Of a stretch of 64,000 nt of DNA, positions 45,101 to 57,940 are shown piece after piece. The notes beneath the pieces are model-generated. The model ran no database searches, was not told the origin of the DNA, and was given only the letters and a program-made list of their open reading frames with translations. This stretch comes from Hanleya hanleyi (Eukaryota; Mollusca; Polyplacophora; Lepidopleurida; Hanleyidae), in assembly GCA_036873755.1 (NCBI GenBank), contig JAVTVY010018916.1, forward strand, positions 1 through 64,000, in the 5' to 3' direction. A program made the translations under genes and the position numbers. Positions within the stretch are counted from its first letter, which is position 1. Every line of letters starts with the position of its first letter.

Positions 45101-47220
45101 CAACAACCACATAATGCCATGATCTTGAAATACTGTGTTATCTCTTACAAGTGAATGAGAAATGAACCGGACCTTGTCTGTTAGATATAGTTTCTTTTTT
45201 TCATTGTCATTCATTCCTTTAAATCTAAGTAACAAACAATGTTGAATTTTAAGGGGAATTATAAACATCATGTTTAGCAGATCTCTGTCATATTCTTCCC
45301 ATCTGGGAATATCAAAATACACACAACTTTAACAAATGCAATAACTTGTCATAATACATTTAAAGGCCACTTCAACGGAAGCTTACCCAAATACAGTTCT
45401 ACAAGTTGTGACAAAATCTTTTTACTTGGAAATTTGAGTATATACAATCTAATATTTTAGCGTGCCACAGCTGGATCTATATAAAACTGCCATATTGGTG
45501 AAATCCTTAAAGCTGTCTATTTTACATTTTTACTATCACCATGATATCTTAAATTGATGGGCATATGAAAATACACATAGCTTTGCATCAGGCCAGGCGT
45601 ACATGTATGGCAATTCTACATCTGCTACCATGCTTCATTATCATATGGCATCAAATTGTTGACCTCTTATTGTCAGATATACCCTTTGATTGCATTGGGG
45701 TTGAAACATATTGTACAGCCCTTGTGCACATGACTTTTGACCAATCAGCATCATCCATTACGAAATAGAACACTGCAGAGTGGGCTCACAATGTAACAGC
45801 TAAACAATCTTGTCAATATTTAAGAAACCCAACTTCTGCATTCTCGCCTCCTACAAGATATACGTACATGTACTGGTGCCATTTTCATATCTTTCGTTCT
45901 GAGATACACGCTTCTCGAGTTGATCAAAATCAATAGAGATTGAATGCATAAGTCTGCAACAATTGTCTGCACAATGCAGTCAGAAGGTGTTACAACATCA
46001 GTTTAGGAGGTCAGAAACTCTGACAAAGGGAGAATCCCACTACTTCAGCTATAGAGACACATTCAGCAAATGCAAACGCGGAAAATGGGCATTTAATATG
46101 GAACCTTCCCTGTCGAATACATGAATGTAGATTCCTATTCCAGGTTTGTCTCATCTAAATTAACATTAATATAGATTTATCTTGTAACTAATTAAAATCC
46201 ATTCATGAGCACTATCAGTTTTTACCATTTTACCCTAAAGTTTGAGCTACAACATTTTTAATACTACAGGCTATGATACCTGTATGTGAGCAAAACTTGG
46301 GGTCTTTAAAAATAGCACAAATATGGCATGACCTAAACACCTCTGACCATGTATAGATCTGTTAGCAAAATATAAAATAAAAAGCACAAAAAAGCAAACA
46401 ACAATGCTGTAAACTTCCAAATTGATAACATGCATAAATACTGTTACAATACACAATAACCAAATATATACGGAGCTACTCAAATACTACATATATGTTG
46501 GTTATCTATTTCCTTGTCTGACTCTTTAGTCATAAGGTATAAATTGACATCATCAATCAACAAACATCGTTGGAAATGGGGTCTTACATCGAGAACATCA
46601 AACAAATCAAATGGTTAGGCTTGCTGCAAATAATTTTCCAAAAGAGACAACTTTGAAATTGTTACTAATTAAGAGTTGAATATAAGCCATTTTGTAAGCT
46701 GCTTAAAATACCCCCTAGCCATTATGTAGTATGTGTCTCTATCCTATCTCTTCAGCATGGGGTGTGTTTTTTAACTAAATTAATAACTGATATAAATATG
46801 GGAAACACAGGGAACAAATTATCCAACTATTCAAAGAAAGGACCATAATGCATACAATTTTTAGTGATAATATTGGCAATTTCAGGCTGAAAATAGTCCA
46901 GTTATCATTGATTAAAAATACTGCCTAGCCTGAAGAGATGGGGATGAGAATGGAAGAACAAACACATGTCAATGCACCTGCTGACGCTATCAGAGCAGTC
47001 CTATTGTTAAAGGGTTACCTTCAATTTTGTGCAAGTCCGGGATAGATTCAATTATAATAGATCTCTCTTCAAAATGCACAGGAGATTTTTTCAACAAACA
47101 TGATGAAGAAAGCACAAGTTGAAACATGAACATTCATGCACATCAATATCATATTTTGATAATTTTGGTCTCTTACAGGACATAATATTCTAATCAAGAT
47201 AACTTTCTATAATTGTACAT
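42140..47220. other. Long AT-rich non-coding region
   Basis: No exon, gene or clear repeat could be supported. A TATATATAT run lies at about 44683 and GCATGCATGCAT at about 43083. It may contain distant exons too short to see. Confidence 0.4.
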
Positions 47221-47225
47221 AGATA

Positions 47226-47581
47226 CAGGTTAGGGCAATCCTTTTCTCTAAAATGAAGGTAAAAAATGCTCAATTTTTGCTCAATAGATCAGTTCACATG
47301 ATGAATTCAGCAAAATCCTCTTGAGGCGCTCACAGACATATATATCCCCATTAAATGGTGGTAAAAAATAAACCGTCATCTATCTAATTTGCATATAATA
47401 ACAGTCGCGCTATTTGAACAACATTGACTGGTTCTTCAAATGGCAAATTAATGTTAGGCCATGGAACAATAGATAGATTAATGCGCCTTAGGACTTGGAG
47501 CATTGGTTGAGGAATCAAAAGTTATTAAACAAAAACAACATTTTTTACCTCCATTTTAGAGAGTAGCATCTCCCTGACCTG
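47226..47581 (-). mobile_element. MITE copy B (356 bp), same family as 19530-19858
   Basis: Read on the minus strand it follows copy A block by block: TCTCTAAAATGGAGGTA, AATAACTTTTGATTCCT, GGCGCATTAAT, GAAGAACCAGTCAATG, ATATATATGTCTGTG and GATTGCCCTAACCTG. Flanks AGATA and ATATA are a possible diverged 5-bp duplication. Confidence 0.75.
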
Positions 47582-47770
47582 ATATAAAGCCATACACAAT
47601 GACAGGACATACATATATCTATATATATTAATGCTGAAAATGAGTAAATGCACAAATATTCAAAATTAATAAAGCCTCATGATATTAATTCTGTTCACAG
47701 CCCTGTAAGATTTCTTCCAAGGTTTGAAAATAATACAGAATATATCATATGCACACTTCAGGTCGCTTAC

Positions 47771-48155
47771 TACATAGCTCAGGTATAGCTGGGGGTCACT
47801 ACTACATAGCTCAGGTATAGCTGGGGGTCACTACTACATAGCTCAGGTATAGCTGGGGGTCACTACTACACAGCTCAGGTATAGCTGGGGGTCACTACTA
47901 CACAGCTCAGGTATAGCTGGGGGTCACTACTACATAGCTCAGGTATAGCTGGGGGTCACTACTACATAGCTCAGGTATAGCTGGGGGTCACTACTACATA
48001 GCTCAGGTATAGCTGGGGGTCACTACTACATAGCTCAGGTATAGCTGGGGGTCACTACTACATAGCTCAGGTATAGCTGGGGGTCACTACTACATAGCTC
48101 AGGTATAGCTGGGGGTCACTACTACATAGCTCAGGTATAGCTGGGGGTCACTACA
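47771..48155 (+). repeat. 32-bp minisatellite, about 12 copies
   Basis: The unit TACATAGCTCAGGTATAGCT followed by GGGGGTCACTAC repeats with almost no variation (only TACACAG variants), suggesting recent expansion. It lies about 1.1 kb downstream of the EFHD stop codon. Confidence 0.9.
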
Positions 48156-48159
48156 CAAT

Positions 48160-49243
48160 ATAAAGATTAGAAAATAACTAAAATTTCTCTGTATTAAATC
48201 AGGGGGATGAATTGTTATCATATTCTAAATTGTATTGATAATTACAACAATTATTCACAATGATACAAATGTTTAGTTCAACACTCAGGGTTCACATTAG
48301 AAGCAGGTTGGAAGCTAAATTGCCTGTCTACTTGCACAGTTTGAGCTACATGTACATAATGGAACATAAGTAAACATAGATAAAGGTTAAATTCTTAATT
48401 ATTTTGAATTAGTTTGGCATGCTACTGAAATACTTAATGAGAAACCTGACACAGCAAGGTTAAGTTCAATGTACACTTAAAAGACAGAAAGATTTTGACC
48501 ATCATTTTGCAATTGCCACGTTAAACTTTTAGCAAGTAAATCAATTCTGACAAGATGACGACATTGCGATTCTCTGATCTATTGGTTCAAACTCATACAT
48601 GTGTGATAGTATGAATTTATTGTCATTCTCATTGTAATGAGAGAAAGTGTAACACATGTATTCAAAAAATTTCCAAAAGTTTTAACAATAATTATGTATG
48701 CTTACATGTATTCTATGGCTTAAAAATATCATCACAGAATATGTGGAAGATAAGAGATAATCTACCTCAAATTGAGATTTTTTTAGCACAATTAATCAAC
48801 AGAACCATACACTTGCTCTATCTTTTCCAGTTCATGTATTTCTGAAGGTAAGCTTACGCTAATAATTTAACAGTATTCTTAGACAAATGAGAAAGGATAT
48901 AACAAATACCAATGTATGGGTGTCACCAGCAGAGAGGAGGTCATTGTGTAGGTTTAATTATTCGACAGCCTATAACTTTGCTGTCCAACATAGTAAAATA
49001 ACATATGGGATGGCACTGAAAGGGGGTCATTTGCACTCAACGACACCCCCTGACATCACCCTTGACGAAGATAAGAATGGCAAAAATAACAAATAAACAG
49101 AAAATATATTAACATTCTTCCCTGTCTTTACATAAAAGTCTATACATGTATGCTCGAATAGCATATAAAAAAACAACCATGTGCATGTAAATCTATGAAT
49201 TTGAGTCCTCTTTTTAATGATCCAACATATCTCTCAATCCAAT
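48160..49243. other. Probable 3' flank/UTR region of the EFHD gene
   Basis: No other gene seen. Being directly downstream (minus strand) of the EFHD stop at 49244, part of it is presumably 3' UTR; no firm end can be given. Confidence 0.3.
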
Positions 49244-52200
49244 TTATAATGCCGCTGCTTCAAAAAATGTCGATTTTTCTTTAAATGCTTGCTTTCTCTC
49301 CTTGGCTTCATCTGCCTGTTTTTTCTTATCTTCTTGCTCTTGCCGTATTTCGTTTTCAAATTCTTTGTCCTTGGACTGTGCGTCAATCTGAAAACAGGAC
49401 AGATTTCACAGATGTACACTGATCACTCTATAGTTGTCCATATTCAGTGGGTAGGGCTGGCATATTTTATTCATACATTTTATTCCAATACTTTTTAGGA
49501 TATTTAAGAAATAATTCCTTGTTCACTGTGGTAAAACACCTAATATAGATTGGGCTGCAATAGCATGAATCTAAGTTTAGTCACGAAGGTTGTAGGCCTG
49601 AGTGATCAAACGTGAAGTCTCATCCTATTGCAGCCCGATCAATTCTAGGCGTTTTTTCACAGTAAACAAGAAATTATTTCTAGTCTACCATACTGAAAAT
49701 GGCACAATATGGAGATGTTTCCTGAAAAGAAAGATATTCTCATGTAATTAAAACTGAATTAACACCCCCACACCTGACAAAAACGCTTTGACCTGCCAAT
49801 TAATTAAAGCAAGGAGCACCTGCAAGGCGCGTGCCTGAAATCGACACGGGTTGGAGAGTCCACAGTATGACAGCTATAGGGGCATGCTAAAACGCCATAA
49901 CGATCAAAATGATGCAAGTGTGACCCTTGGTTTTAGAATACATGTGAAATTCTCCCGTCATCCAATGATTGGACTGTGTACCAACATCATACGTTCAAAA
50001 AGGTTTAATGACATCAACAACTTTGAATAAATCTGAATTGAATAAAACTTTGAAAAACCTGTTCTTCAACTTTAATTGGCTCCATGATGTATGGCAAAAG
50101 GATGTGCAAGAAGATACAGGCAGACGATAAATTTTGATATCCATTTCAATCCTATTACACTTCTGGGCAAGTTCAACTGGACACGCGAATAAAATTATGA
50201 CGTCATATAATCCACACTGATTGGTTGTGAGGTAGGATCTCTTGGAATTAGATCCCACCTGGGCTTCCTTCTTCACATGTAATAATGTTATTTGGTAAAA
50301 CACATGGAATGTGGTAGAATTAATCATTGAAAGGCAATATTTTTGATAAACTATGGGAGCTGGAGCACCATGTGTAATGAACAGTGTCCACAGGAACATA
50401 TACGCCCTGCCATGCACAAGTAAAACTTCAAGTGATTTTATCACCCTTTATTTTTTTTTAATTCATTTTTTATTGATACGCAAGCTTTAAGCCATTAGCA
50501 GGAATGATGTACTTCTCTGTTCTTAAAAACAGATATTACCAGATTTTAGGCTTGTAAGCATAAATATGAAGAAATCGATCATTTTATCAAGTTATATGAA
50601 CACCTTTGGACGTCTTCAATGTGTATCATGTACCTATTACAACAACAAAAATCCATATATTGTGTACATATTTTTTGAGGACGTTACTAATGAAAGTAAA
50701 TTTTAATTATTTATAATGGCTTCATGCATTTTGTAAAGCCAGCTTGTGCTCTGAAAGGAAGAATTGAAGAATTGGAAGAAATCACTTGTCGGAGTGATTT
50801 GTTGAAAAAACTGATTTAATAGATCTCCTTAAAAGTTTGAAAGGATGTTCAAAATGGCATAAAACATCAATTAAACCCCAGTGGAGCAAAAAAAAATAAA
50901 AAATTGTCTTATTTTGAGCTCTGGGGCGTTTTATTGTTTAATCACTTGGTAATGTGAAAACTAATAGCAAGCAGTCACTCTGTCATTCTCAATCACTTGT
51001 ACAAGTGTATCCCCTGAGTGTTCCTAGAATTAAAACTTTTTAACAGAAAATTTAATTAGTTATTTTGATGAAGGTACATGTATATTGTATAATTCAAATG
51101 AGATTGATCTAAAAACCCGCATCAGTATCAAGTGAATAACATAACTGACCTTGGACTGGAAAAATTTGTTAGCTCCCATGACACCCTCCTTGTCTACATC
51201 AATTTCCGTGACATTCTGATAGAGTTCGAACAGACCACTACCCTCATCCAGTTCACCCGCAGCAGCCTTCCGGAATATCAACAGAAACTGGCGAGGAAGT
51301 AAAAGAAGAACATATGATTTTAACAAGATGAAATGGTAGGAATTTTATGAGAAAATGAGAAAAGTACCTCTCTGGTAACCACTATCTGATTGATTGGTAC
51401 TTGGTACTTGGTACTGATACTATTGGTATGTAACCAGATCATGTACATTGTAGATGGCCAATTGTTACAAGTTCACATCACAGGCCCGTACGCAGTGGGG
51501 GTTCGGAGGGGTCGGTCAACCCCCCCCCTCCCCCCCACCACTGCCCTTGAATCAGACGGAGTTCCGCCTCAACAGTCCAAGAATAAAAAAATATATCATG
51601 CGAGGCTGGTGTGCAGGCCACCGCGACTGAAACACGCAAAGCGACCGAAGCCCCATGAAGTGAATAACTTAATACACACTCTGCAAGCAGGGGAGATTAC
51701 AGTATTTACATTATGGCAATATCAGTTGTCTCCCGTAAATTTACTCTTCACATAGAATAGTCCGAAAAAGTTTTGGTTGATTTGTTAGTTTTTTGTTATT
51801 TTTTGCGATTTTAGAACAGTTGAAAACTGAAATAATTGTGGAATGTTTCAGCTCTTTTGAACCTCACAAATACTCTAATGCATTAAATGGAGTCTTAGAT
51901 TCTCAAATGTTTCCAGGGGGGGGGGGGGAAACGACCCCCCCCCCACGAACAAAATCCTGTGTACGGGCCTGCAAAACTGACAGTTAAAAAGCTTGACTGG
52001 ATTGGACTGTTGTGTGCCTGATCTGTCACATCATCTGTGTGCATGGTATGATCATGTGTAGACATTTCTGTTGCTACCACATAATAATCAGGTGTTATCT
52101 GGATATAGTGGTGTGTGTCCGAAATGGTCCCATTCCATTCCTCGAACCAAGAAACGCCTTCGTGACACAAATATTGAATGTTAAACAATTAAAGCAAGAG

Positions 52201-53946
52201 AGGCCTTTGTGCCTGGTGCTTAATTTGAAAGGATGATCAAAATATGTCAAATGAACAAACTCCAGTCACATTCTCTCTGCACATTTTTGGATAGGCGATG
52301 GGCTGATTTCACTTTAAATGAAAATATTTCTCTGCTGCATGTACCCGACGATTAAAGTTATAGACCATCGCCAACCTGAACTGATTATCTGGAATATAAA
52401 TGCAGTAATGACTGCCCATGCCTTTAATTTAACTACATTTCACACCCCTCAAGAGGTACATGTATACAAGTTGGAAAGGCAACTCACTATGTAAATGTAG
52501 TTATCTCAATAAATATCAGCACAGTCAGTCTCTTATCACCAACTGATCCAATAATTAGCAACTGATATTATACAACGTCACTGGACTCTTATGTAATCAC
52601 ATCATTCCTTTTCACTTCCATACGGACTGAAATTATTGTAGAAATACTTCTACTTTGCATTGTATGTTATCTGCGTTTATTTTCCGTTGCTGCATACATA
52701 TTTGTGATGAAACCATCACAAACTCTCATATGTTCAAATTGTGTAGGAAAGTCTGACTGTAAGAGTTGTTCCCCCTGATGCTACACCAAACTGATTATTC
52801 CCCTTGGTTGTAATGCTGCAGCTTTTAATTTTCAAGAACATGTTAAACATGTTACTAAACGAGATTTGGGAGTACATTTTAGCTGGTAAATTATCCACAT
52901 AACACTTCTCAATTTGTCTAGCCGGAGTTCCAGTGCAGGATTTCACAAATACACTCGTACATCAACTTTGATGGGGTAAATATCACAGAAAAAATATGAA
53001 CTAGCTCCTGAGAGCCTAGGCTGTTGTCTGTTCTCTACTTATGTCTGTAGAGGTTAAATTTATATGGCGCTCTCGACAGGGGTACACGAGGTTCTCTGAC
53101 CCATGTTAGGGAAATGTTGTTTGACTCATCTGTGACGTTATTATCGAGTTAAGACTCTGGTGATGCCTGAGCAGCCCACTCAGTGAGCGGAGTAGTCGAT
53201 TTAAAAATGGTGATCGAGTACGCCAATATCTTCTCCAAAGAAAAAGCACACTTATAAATGCACTCGATTCTTATTAAAATTGTAAAATTGTTGAATTTTT
53301 AAGGAAAATTGAATATAATTTTGATATGTTGTTCAAGTTTTGGGTCTATTCATTCGACTGTGAGCTCAGTCAGCATATCTGTGATGTCGCTTCCTCTTCT
53401 GTCAAGTGAATTTACAGTGCAGTCGAACTCGCCGATAAAGGGTAAAAATATCTTGGATCCTGTCCCCTGTCCATTGCTTGGTGTACATTGATACACTGTA
53501 GTAACATTGCATGAACCTGGCATTAATTTGAAAATTCCTTGAAATTCAGTCAGTTAAACAATAAGCCAAAGATCACCTGCACTGACAACATGCCACTGTT
53601 TCCATGGTTACAATCATCGGAGCAGTCATTTAATTTTTTTTTTTACATTCTTTGGTAGATTGTTGGTGACTGAAATAGATTTCATAGATTAGTGTGGAAA
53701 ATCTCAGCTTTTAACAGTAGCAGGGTATACTGATATACCAGTAACAGATGATTTTGTTGGAAAACCAGGCGGGATGACCCTGTTCTCATGTGCCTCACCT
53801 CTCTAAAGCTGATCCTGTTGTCTTTATCCTCATCCACCTCTTTAATCATGGCCTTAAGACTGAGGTGAGTCTGGGGCACACCTAGCTTCTCCATCATATA
53901 TTTCAGCTCCTCGAAGTCAATATACTTGTCCTTCTTTGTATCATAT
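49244..53946 (-). CDS. EFHD2: EF-hand domain protein EFHD1/EFHD2 (swiprosin) homologue, last three coding exons
   Basis: Minus-strand exons are 53946-53799, 51287-51150 and 49387-49244; all junctions are GT-AG and in phase, giving 142 residues plus stop. Exon A carries EF-hand loop 1 (DTKKDKYIDFEE), MMEKLGVPQTH, and loop 2 (DEDKDNRISFRE) with acidic residues at 1, 3, 5 and 12. Exon B reads FLLIFRKAAAGELDEGSG, a family signature, to KFFQSK. Exon C is the charged coiled-coil tail (EFENEIRQEQEDKKKQADE). Swiprosins are calcium-regulated actin-binding proteins. The exon boundaries appear to match those I recall for the vertebrate genes. The first exon (N-terminal region up to KQ) was not found in the window, so the gene is partial. 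Confidence 0.9.
51481..51971. mobile_element. Inverted-repeat element with hAT-like CAGGCCCGTAC ends, in EFHD intron
   Basis: CAGGCCCGTACGCAGTGGGG at the left is mirrored by CCTGTGTACGGGCCTG at the right. Internal C and G runs are present near both ends. No matching 8-bp flanking duplication was found, so the class is tentative. Confidence 0.5.
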
Positions 53947-53984
53947 CTGGGGAGAAAATAAAAATGATCATGAAAATTTATGAC

Positions 53985-55290
53985 ATGTACAGGTGAGAAT
54001 ATATGTGAGACAAGAGAGAATGTATTATCTGTATGTCACTCTGTACAGATGAGAATATATGTGTATGCGAGACAAGTACAGGTGAGAGTATATCTGTATG
54101 TGTGACATGTACAGGTGAGAATATATCTGTACGTGAGATATGTACAGGTGAGAATATATCTGTATGTGAGATATGTACAGGTGAGAATATATCCTTTTGT
54201 GAGACATGTACAGGTGAGAATATATCTGTATGTGAGACATATACAGGAGAAAATATATGTGTATGTGAGATATGTACAGGTGAGAATATATCTGTATGTG
54301 AGACCTGAACAGGAGAATGTGAGATATGTACAGGTGAGAATATATCTGTATGTGAGATATGTACAGGTGCGAATATATCTGTATGCGAGACCTGTACAGG
54401 AGAAAATATATGTGTATGTGAGATACAGTATGTACAGGTGCGAATATATCTGTATGTGAGATATGTACAGGTGAGAATATATCTGTATGTGAGATATGTA
54501 CAGGTGAGAATATAATCTGTATGTGAGACCTGTACAGGTGAGAATATATCTGTATGTAAGATATGTGCAGGTGAGAATATATCTGTATGTGAGACCTGTA
54601 CAGGAGAAAATATATGTGTATGTGAGATATGTACAGGTGAGAATATATCTGTATGTGAGACCTGTACAGGAGAAAATATATGTGTATGTGAGATATGTAC
54701 AGGTGAGAATATATCTGTATGTGAGACCTGTACAGGAGAAAATATATGTGTATGTGAGATATGTACAGGTGAGAATATATCTGTATGTGAGACCTGTACA
54801 GGAGAAAATATATCTGTATGTGAGATATGTACAGGTGAGAATATATCTGTATGTGAGACCTGTACAGGAGAAAATATATCTGTATGTGAGATATGTACAG
54901 GTGAGAATATATCTGTATGTGAGACCTGTACAGGAGAAAATATATGTGTATGTGAGATATGTACAGGTGAGAATATATCTGTATGTGAGACCTGTACAGG
55001 AGAAAATATATGTGTATGTGAGATATGTACAGGTGAGAATATATCTGTATGTGAGACCTGTGCAGGGGAAAATATATGTGTATGTGAGATATGTACAGGA
55101 GAGAATATATCTGAATGTGAGACCTGTACAGGTGAGAATATCTGTATGTCAGACATGTACACGTGAGAATATATCTGCGAGTCATGTACAGGTGAGAATA
55201 TAACCTTTTGTGAGACATGTACAGGCATGATAGGTGAAAATATATGTATGTGAAACATGTACAGGTGACAGTTTACCTGTGTGTCAGACA
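53985..55290. repeat. 1.3-kb array of 33-bp repeats in EFHD intron
   Basis: The unit GATATGTACAGGTGAGAATA plus TATCTGTATGTGA is 33 bp and repeats about 38 times. In 54520-55110 a 66-bp higher-order unit alternates TACAGGTGAG and TACAGGAGAA versions. As 33 is a multiple of three, open frames cross it on both strands; none is a gene. It begins about 40 bases upstream (minus sense) of the exon A acceptor at 53947. Confidence 0.9.
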
Positions 55291-55294
55291 GGAT

Positions 55295-56580
55295 ATGAAA
55301 TCTGCCTGTCGTGCCTGTTCAAATATCACATTTTGCTAGATTTGGACAGGCTACTTCCCTGTTTTTCCTATCTGTCCCATGTTAAATTCTTCAATTTTTG
55401 GCTGTCCAAATTTGAAATTGCTTGACCAATGGACAGGTGGACGGGTATCTGGTTAACATCATGATGTCAGACATATATAATGGTGAGAATCTGTATGTCA
55501 GATGGTGGTGAAAATATATCTCTATGCTGAGATACAATTTTCAAGATGAACTGACTTTGCAGAGCATAATGTTAGCCAGCATGCAAACTTATTTCAATAC
55601 TGATGAACCAGGTTTGGTCTCAAAATCAGGTATCTTACACTGTACATACATCGATCTACTAATAGATATGAGAGATCCGGAAGGATCTTGGCGCCCACCA
55701 TTGTCCGATAATTGTAAGCTAATGACAAGCATGACAAGAGGATCTTTTTGTCCATTGTTACTAAAAACGATTGATTTGTAATTTTGTTTGTAGAATTTCG
55801 AATTTGAGCGAAAAAGGGACACTGGAAAACACCAAGATATTATCTTCATAAGTTTCAGGAGTTTCAAGATTTCTAGAAACTGTACTTGATGTTGGTTGTT
55901 ATAGTAAAAGTGAAATGAGAAAAGTTAGTCTGAAACTGAATGTCCGGAGGATCCTTCGTCTTCGTTTTGTAGTATTTTTTTTTTGCCCGTGTCATCATTG
56001 GGTACTGGAAGCGAAGACAAATCTCTTTGACAATTTGGCATGAGCTATGAAACATACGTACCTAAGATTTAAAAATTAGGAACGAATGCTAATTCTGTTC
56101 TGCTTACTGAGCTGGTCAGAGATATCTCTTTTAAGATACCACGCTCTAAAATAGTAAGATGGTACCGGTACAGAACTTGATACTGAAGGGATCCGGTCCC
56201 TGCAGTCAGGTTGAATCTTTGTAAAGTGTCCGGATCCTGATTATCTCTGTTGGATCGAAACACGCAGTACTACCGGTAGTCTACAGTTGTCGAGTGATGT
56301 TGCATCACGAGTGACATCCCTTCGACTTCGTGTAGCCGACCCGTCGGCAGACGAAACGGTGCCTGAGCAGTTCACTTGCAACGGCATGGACTAAAGTAAA
56401 TTGATTTAAAATTTAAAAAAATACATTTTAATTCGGAATCATCTGAACTCCTTGATATAGGAGGCGAAGGACTACCTTAGGTATGGATATTCTCTATACT
56501 CAATATATAGAATATGCCCCACCGTTTGATCCGCCGACTCTTGTGATGCAACGTCACAACTCGGGAATACACATGTACCT
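55295..56580. other. Non-coding, mixed sequence
   Basis: ACCGGTA motifs occur near 56164 and 56271. No exon of EFHD or other gene supported. Confidence 0.35.
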
Positions 56581-56589
56581 TATTAATTT

Positions 56590-57940
56590 GAAGCGTAACT
56601 TGGATTTTCGAATTGGACCAAAAAAGGTATCTTGCACAAATAGGCCCCATGTGGGACCTGTGTACCAAATTTCAGGAAGATCCATGAATTAGTTCCTGAG
56701 AATTCACGATAATGTTTCAAGGGAAAATTCAAGATGGCCGGCTGGTGGCCATATTGGATTTTCGAATCGGACCAAAAAAGGTATCTTGCACAACTGGTCC
56801 CCAAGGGAAACCTGTGTACCAAATTTGAGAAAGATCCATGCAGCAGTTCCTGAGAAATCGCAATAACAAAGTTTCATGGGGAAATCCAAGATGGTCGCCT
56901 GGTAGCCATATCGGATTTTCGAATCGGAACAGAAAAGGTATCTTACACAACTAGACCCCAAGGGAACCTGTGTACCAAATTTGAGAAAGATCCATGCAGT
57001 AGTTCGTAAGAAATCGCGATAACAGGGCATGCATTTACCATAAAACTTTGTTAGACCACCGGGCTGGTAGATTTCATTATACAAAGCTAAAATTCTTGAA
57101 TAATAACAAGCCAGTTGGGCTGGTTAGCTAGTCCTAGAATTAAATTCAGCCAGCCAAGTTCTAAATTCACCAGCCACGGGCTACCGGGCTTGTGGGAATT
57201 TCGAACCCTGGATAACAAAGTTTCATGGGGAAATCCAAGATGGTCGCCTGGGGGCCATATTGGATTTTCGAATCGGACCAGAAAAGGTATCTTGCACAAC
57301 TAGACCACAAGGGGAACCTGTGTACCAAATTTGAGAAAGATCCATGCAGTAGTTCCTGAGAAATCGCAAAAACAAAGTTTCATGGGGAAATCCAAGATGG
57401 TCGCCTGGTGGCCATACTGGATTTTCGAATCAGACCAGAAAAGGTATCTTGCACAACTAGACCCCAAGAGGAACCTGTGTACCAAATTTGAGGAAGATCC
57501 ATGCAGTAGTTCCTGAGAAATCGCGATAACAAAGTTTCATGGGGAAATCCAACATGGCCGTCTGTTGGTCATATTGGATTTTCGAATTGGACCAGAAAAG
57601 GTATCTTGCACAACTAGACCCCAAGGGGAACCTGTGTACCAAATTTGAGAAATATCCGTGAAGTAGTTCCTGAGAAATCCCGATAACAAAGTTTCATGGG
57701 GAAATCCAAGATGGTTGCCTAGGGGTCATATTGGATTTTCGAATCGGACCAGAAAAGGTATCTTGCACAACTACATGTAGATCCCAGGGGGAACCTGTGT
57801 ACCAAATTTGAGAAAGATCCATCAGGTAGTTCCTGAGAAATCACGGTTACAATTGTTTACGGATGGACGGACGGACGACGGAAAACGGACGAAAAGTGAT
57901 TTGAACAGCCCACCATTTAGTGATGGTGGGCTAAAAAGCC
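56590..57940 (-). repeat. Hairpin-capped (CCGT) tandem repeat, family 3 (~157-bp unit)
   Basis: Read on the minus strand it opens with hairpin GCCCACCATCACTAAATGGT/GGGC at 57935-57909 and a CCGTCCGTCC run. Units with TTTCTCAGGAACTAC, GATCTTTCTCAAATTTGGTA, CACAGGTTCC and AAGATACCTTTTCTGGTCCG then repeat about eight times at about 157 bp. Plus-strand units also carry CCAAGATGGTCGCCTGG. Confidence 0.75.
57025..57210. mobile_element. 186-bp insertion inside the family 3 array
   Basis: It interrupts one 157-bp unit. GATAACA stands at 57018-57024 and again at 57211-57217, after which the unit resumes. Ends GGGCATGCATTTACC and GGAATTTCGAACCCTG suggest CAGGG-type (hAT-like) termini. Inside are CCAGCCAGTTGGGCTGGTTA-like blocks. 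Non-coding. Confidence 0.6.

Noticed and set aside
47771..48155. CRISPR-like regular array
   Set aside because: Units are contiguous with no variable spacers, and the genome is eukaryotic. Same for the 17-bp and 33-bp arrays.
53978..55258. Open frames of 200-430 codons on both strands
   Set aside because: They run through the 33-bp tandem array; the unit length is a multiple of three and lacks stops. No gene-like composition.
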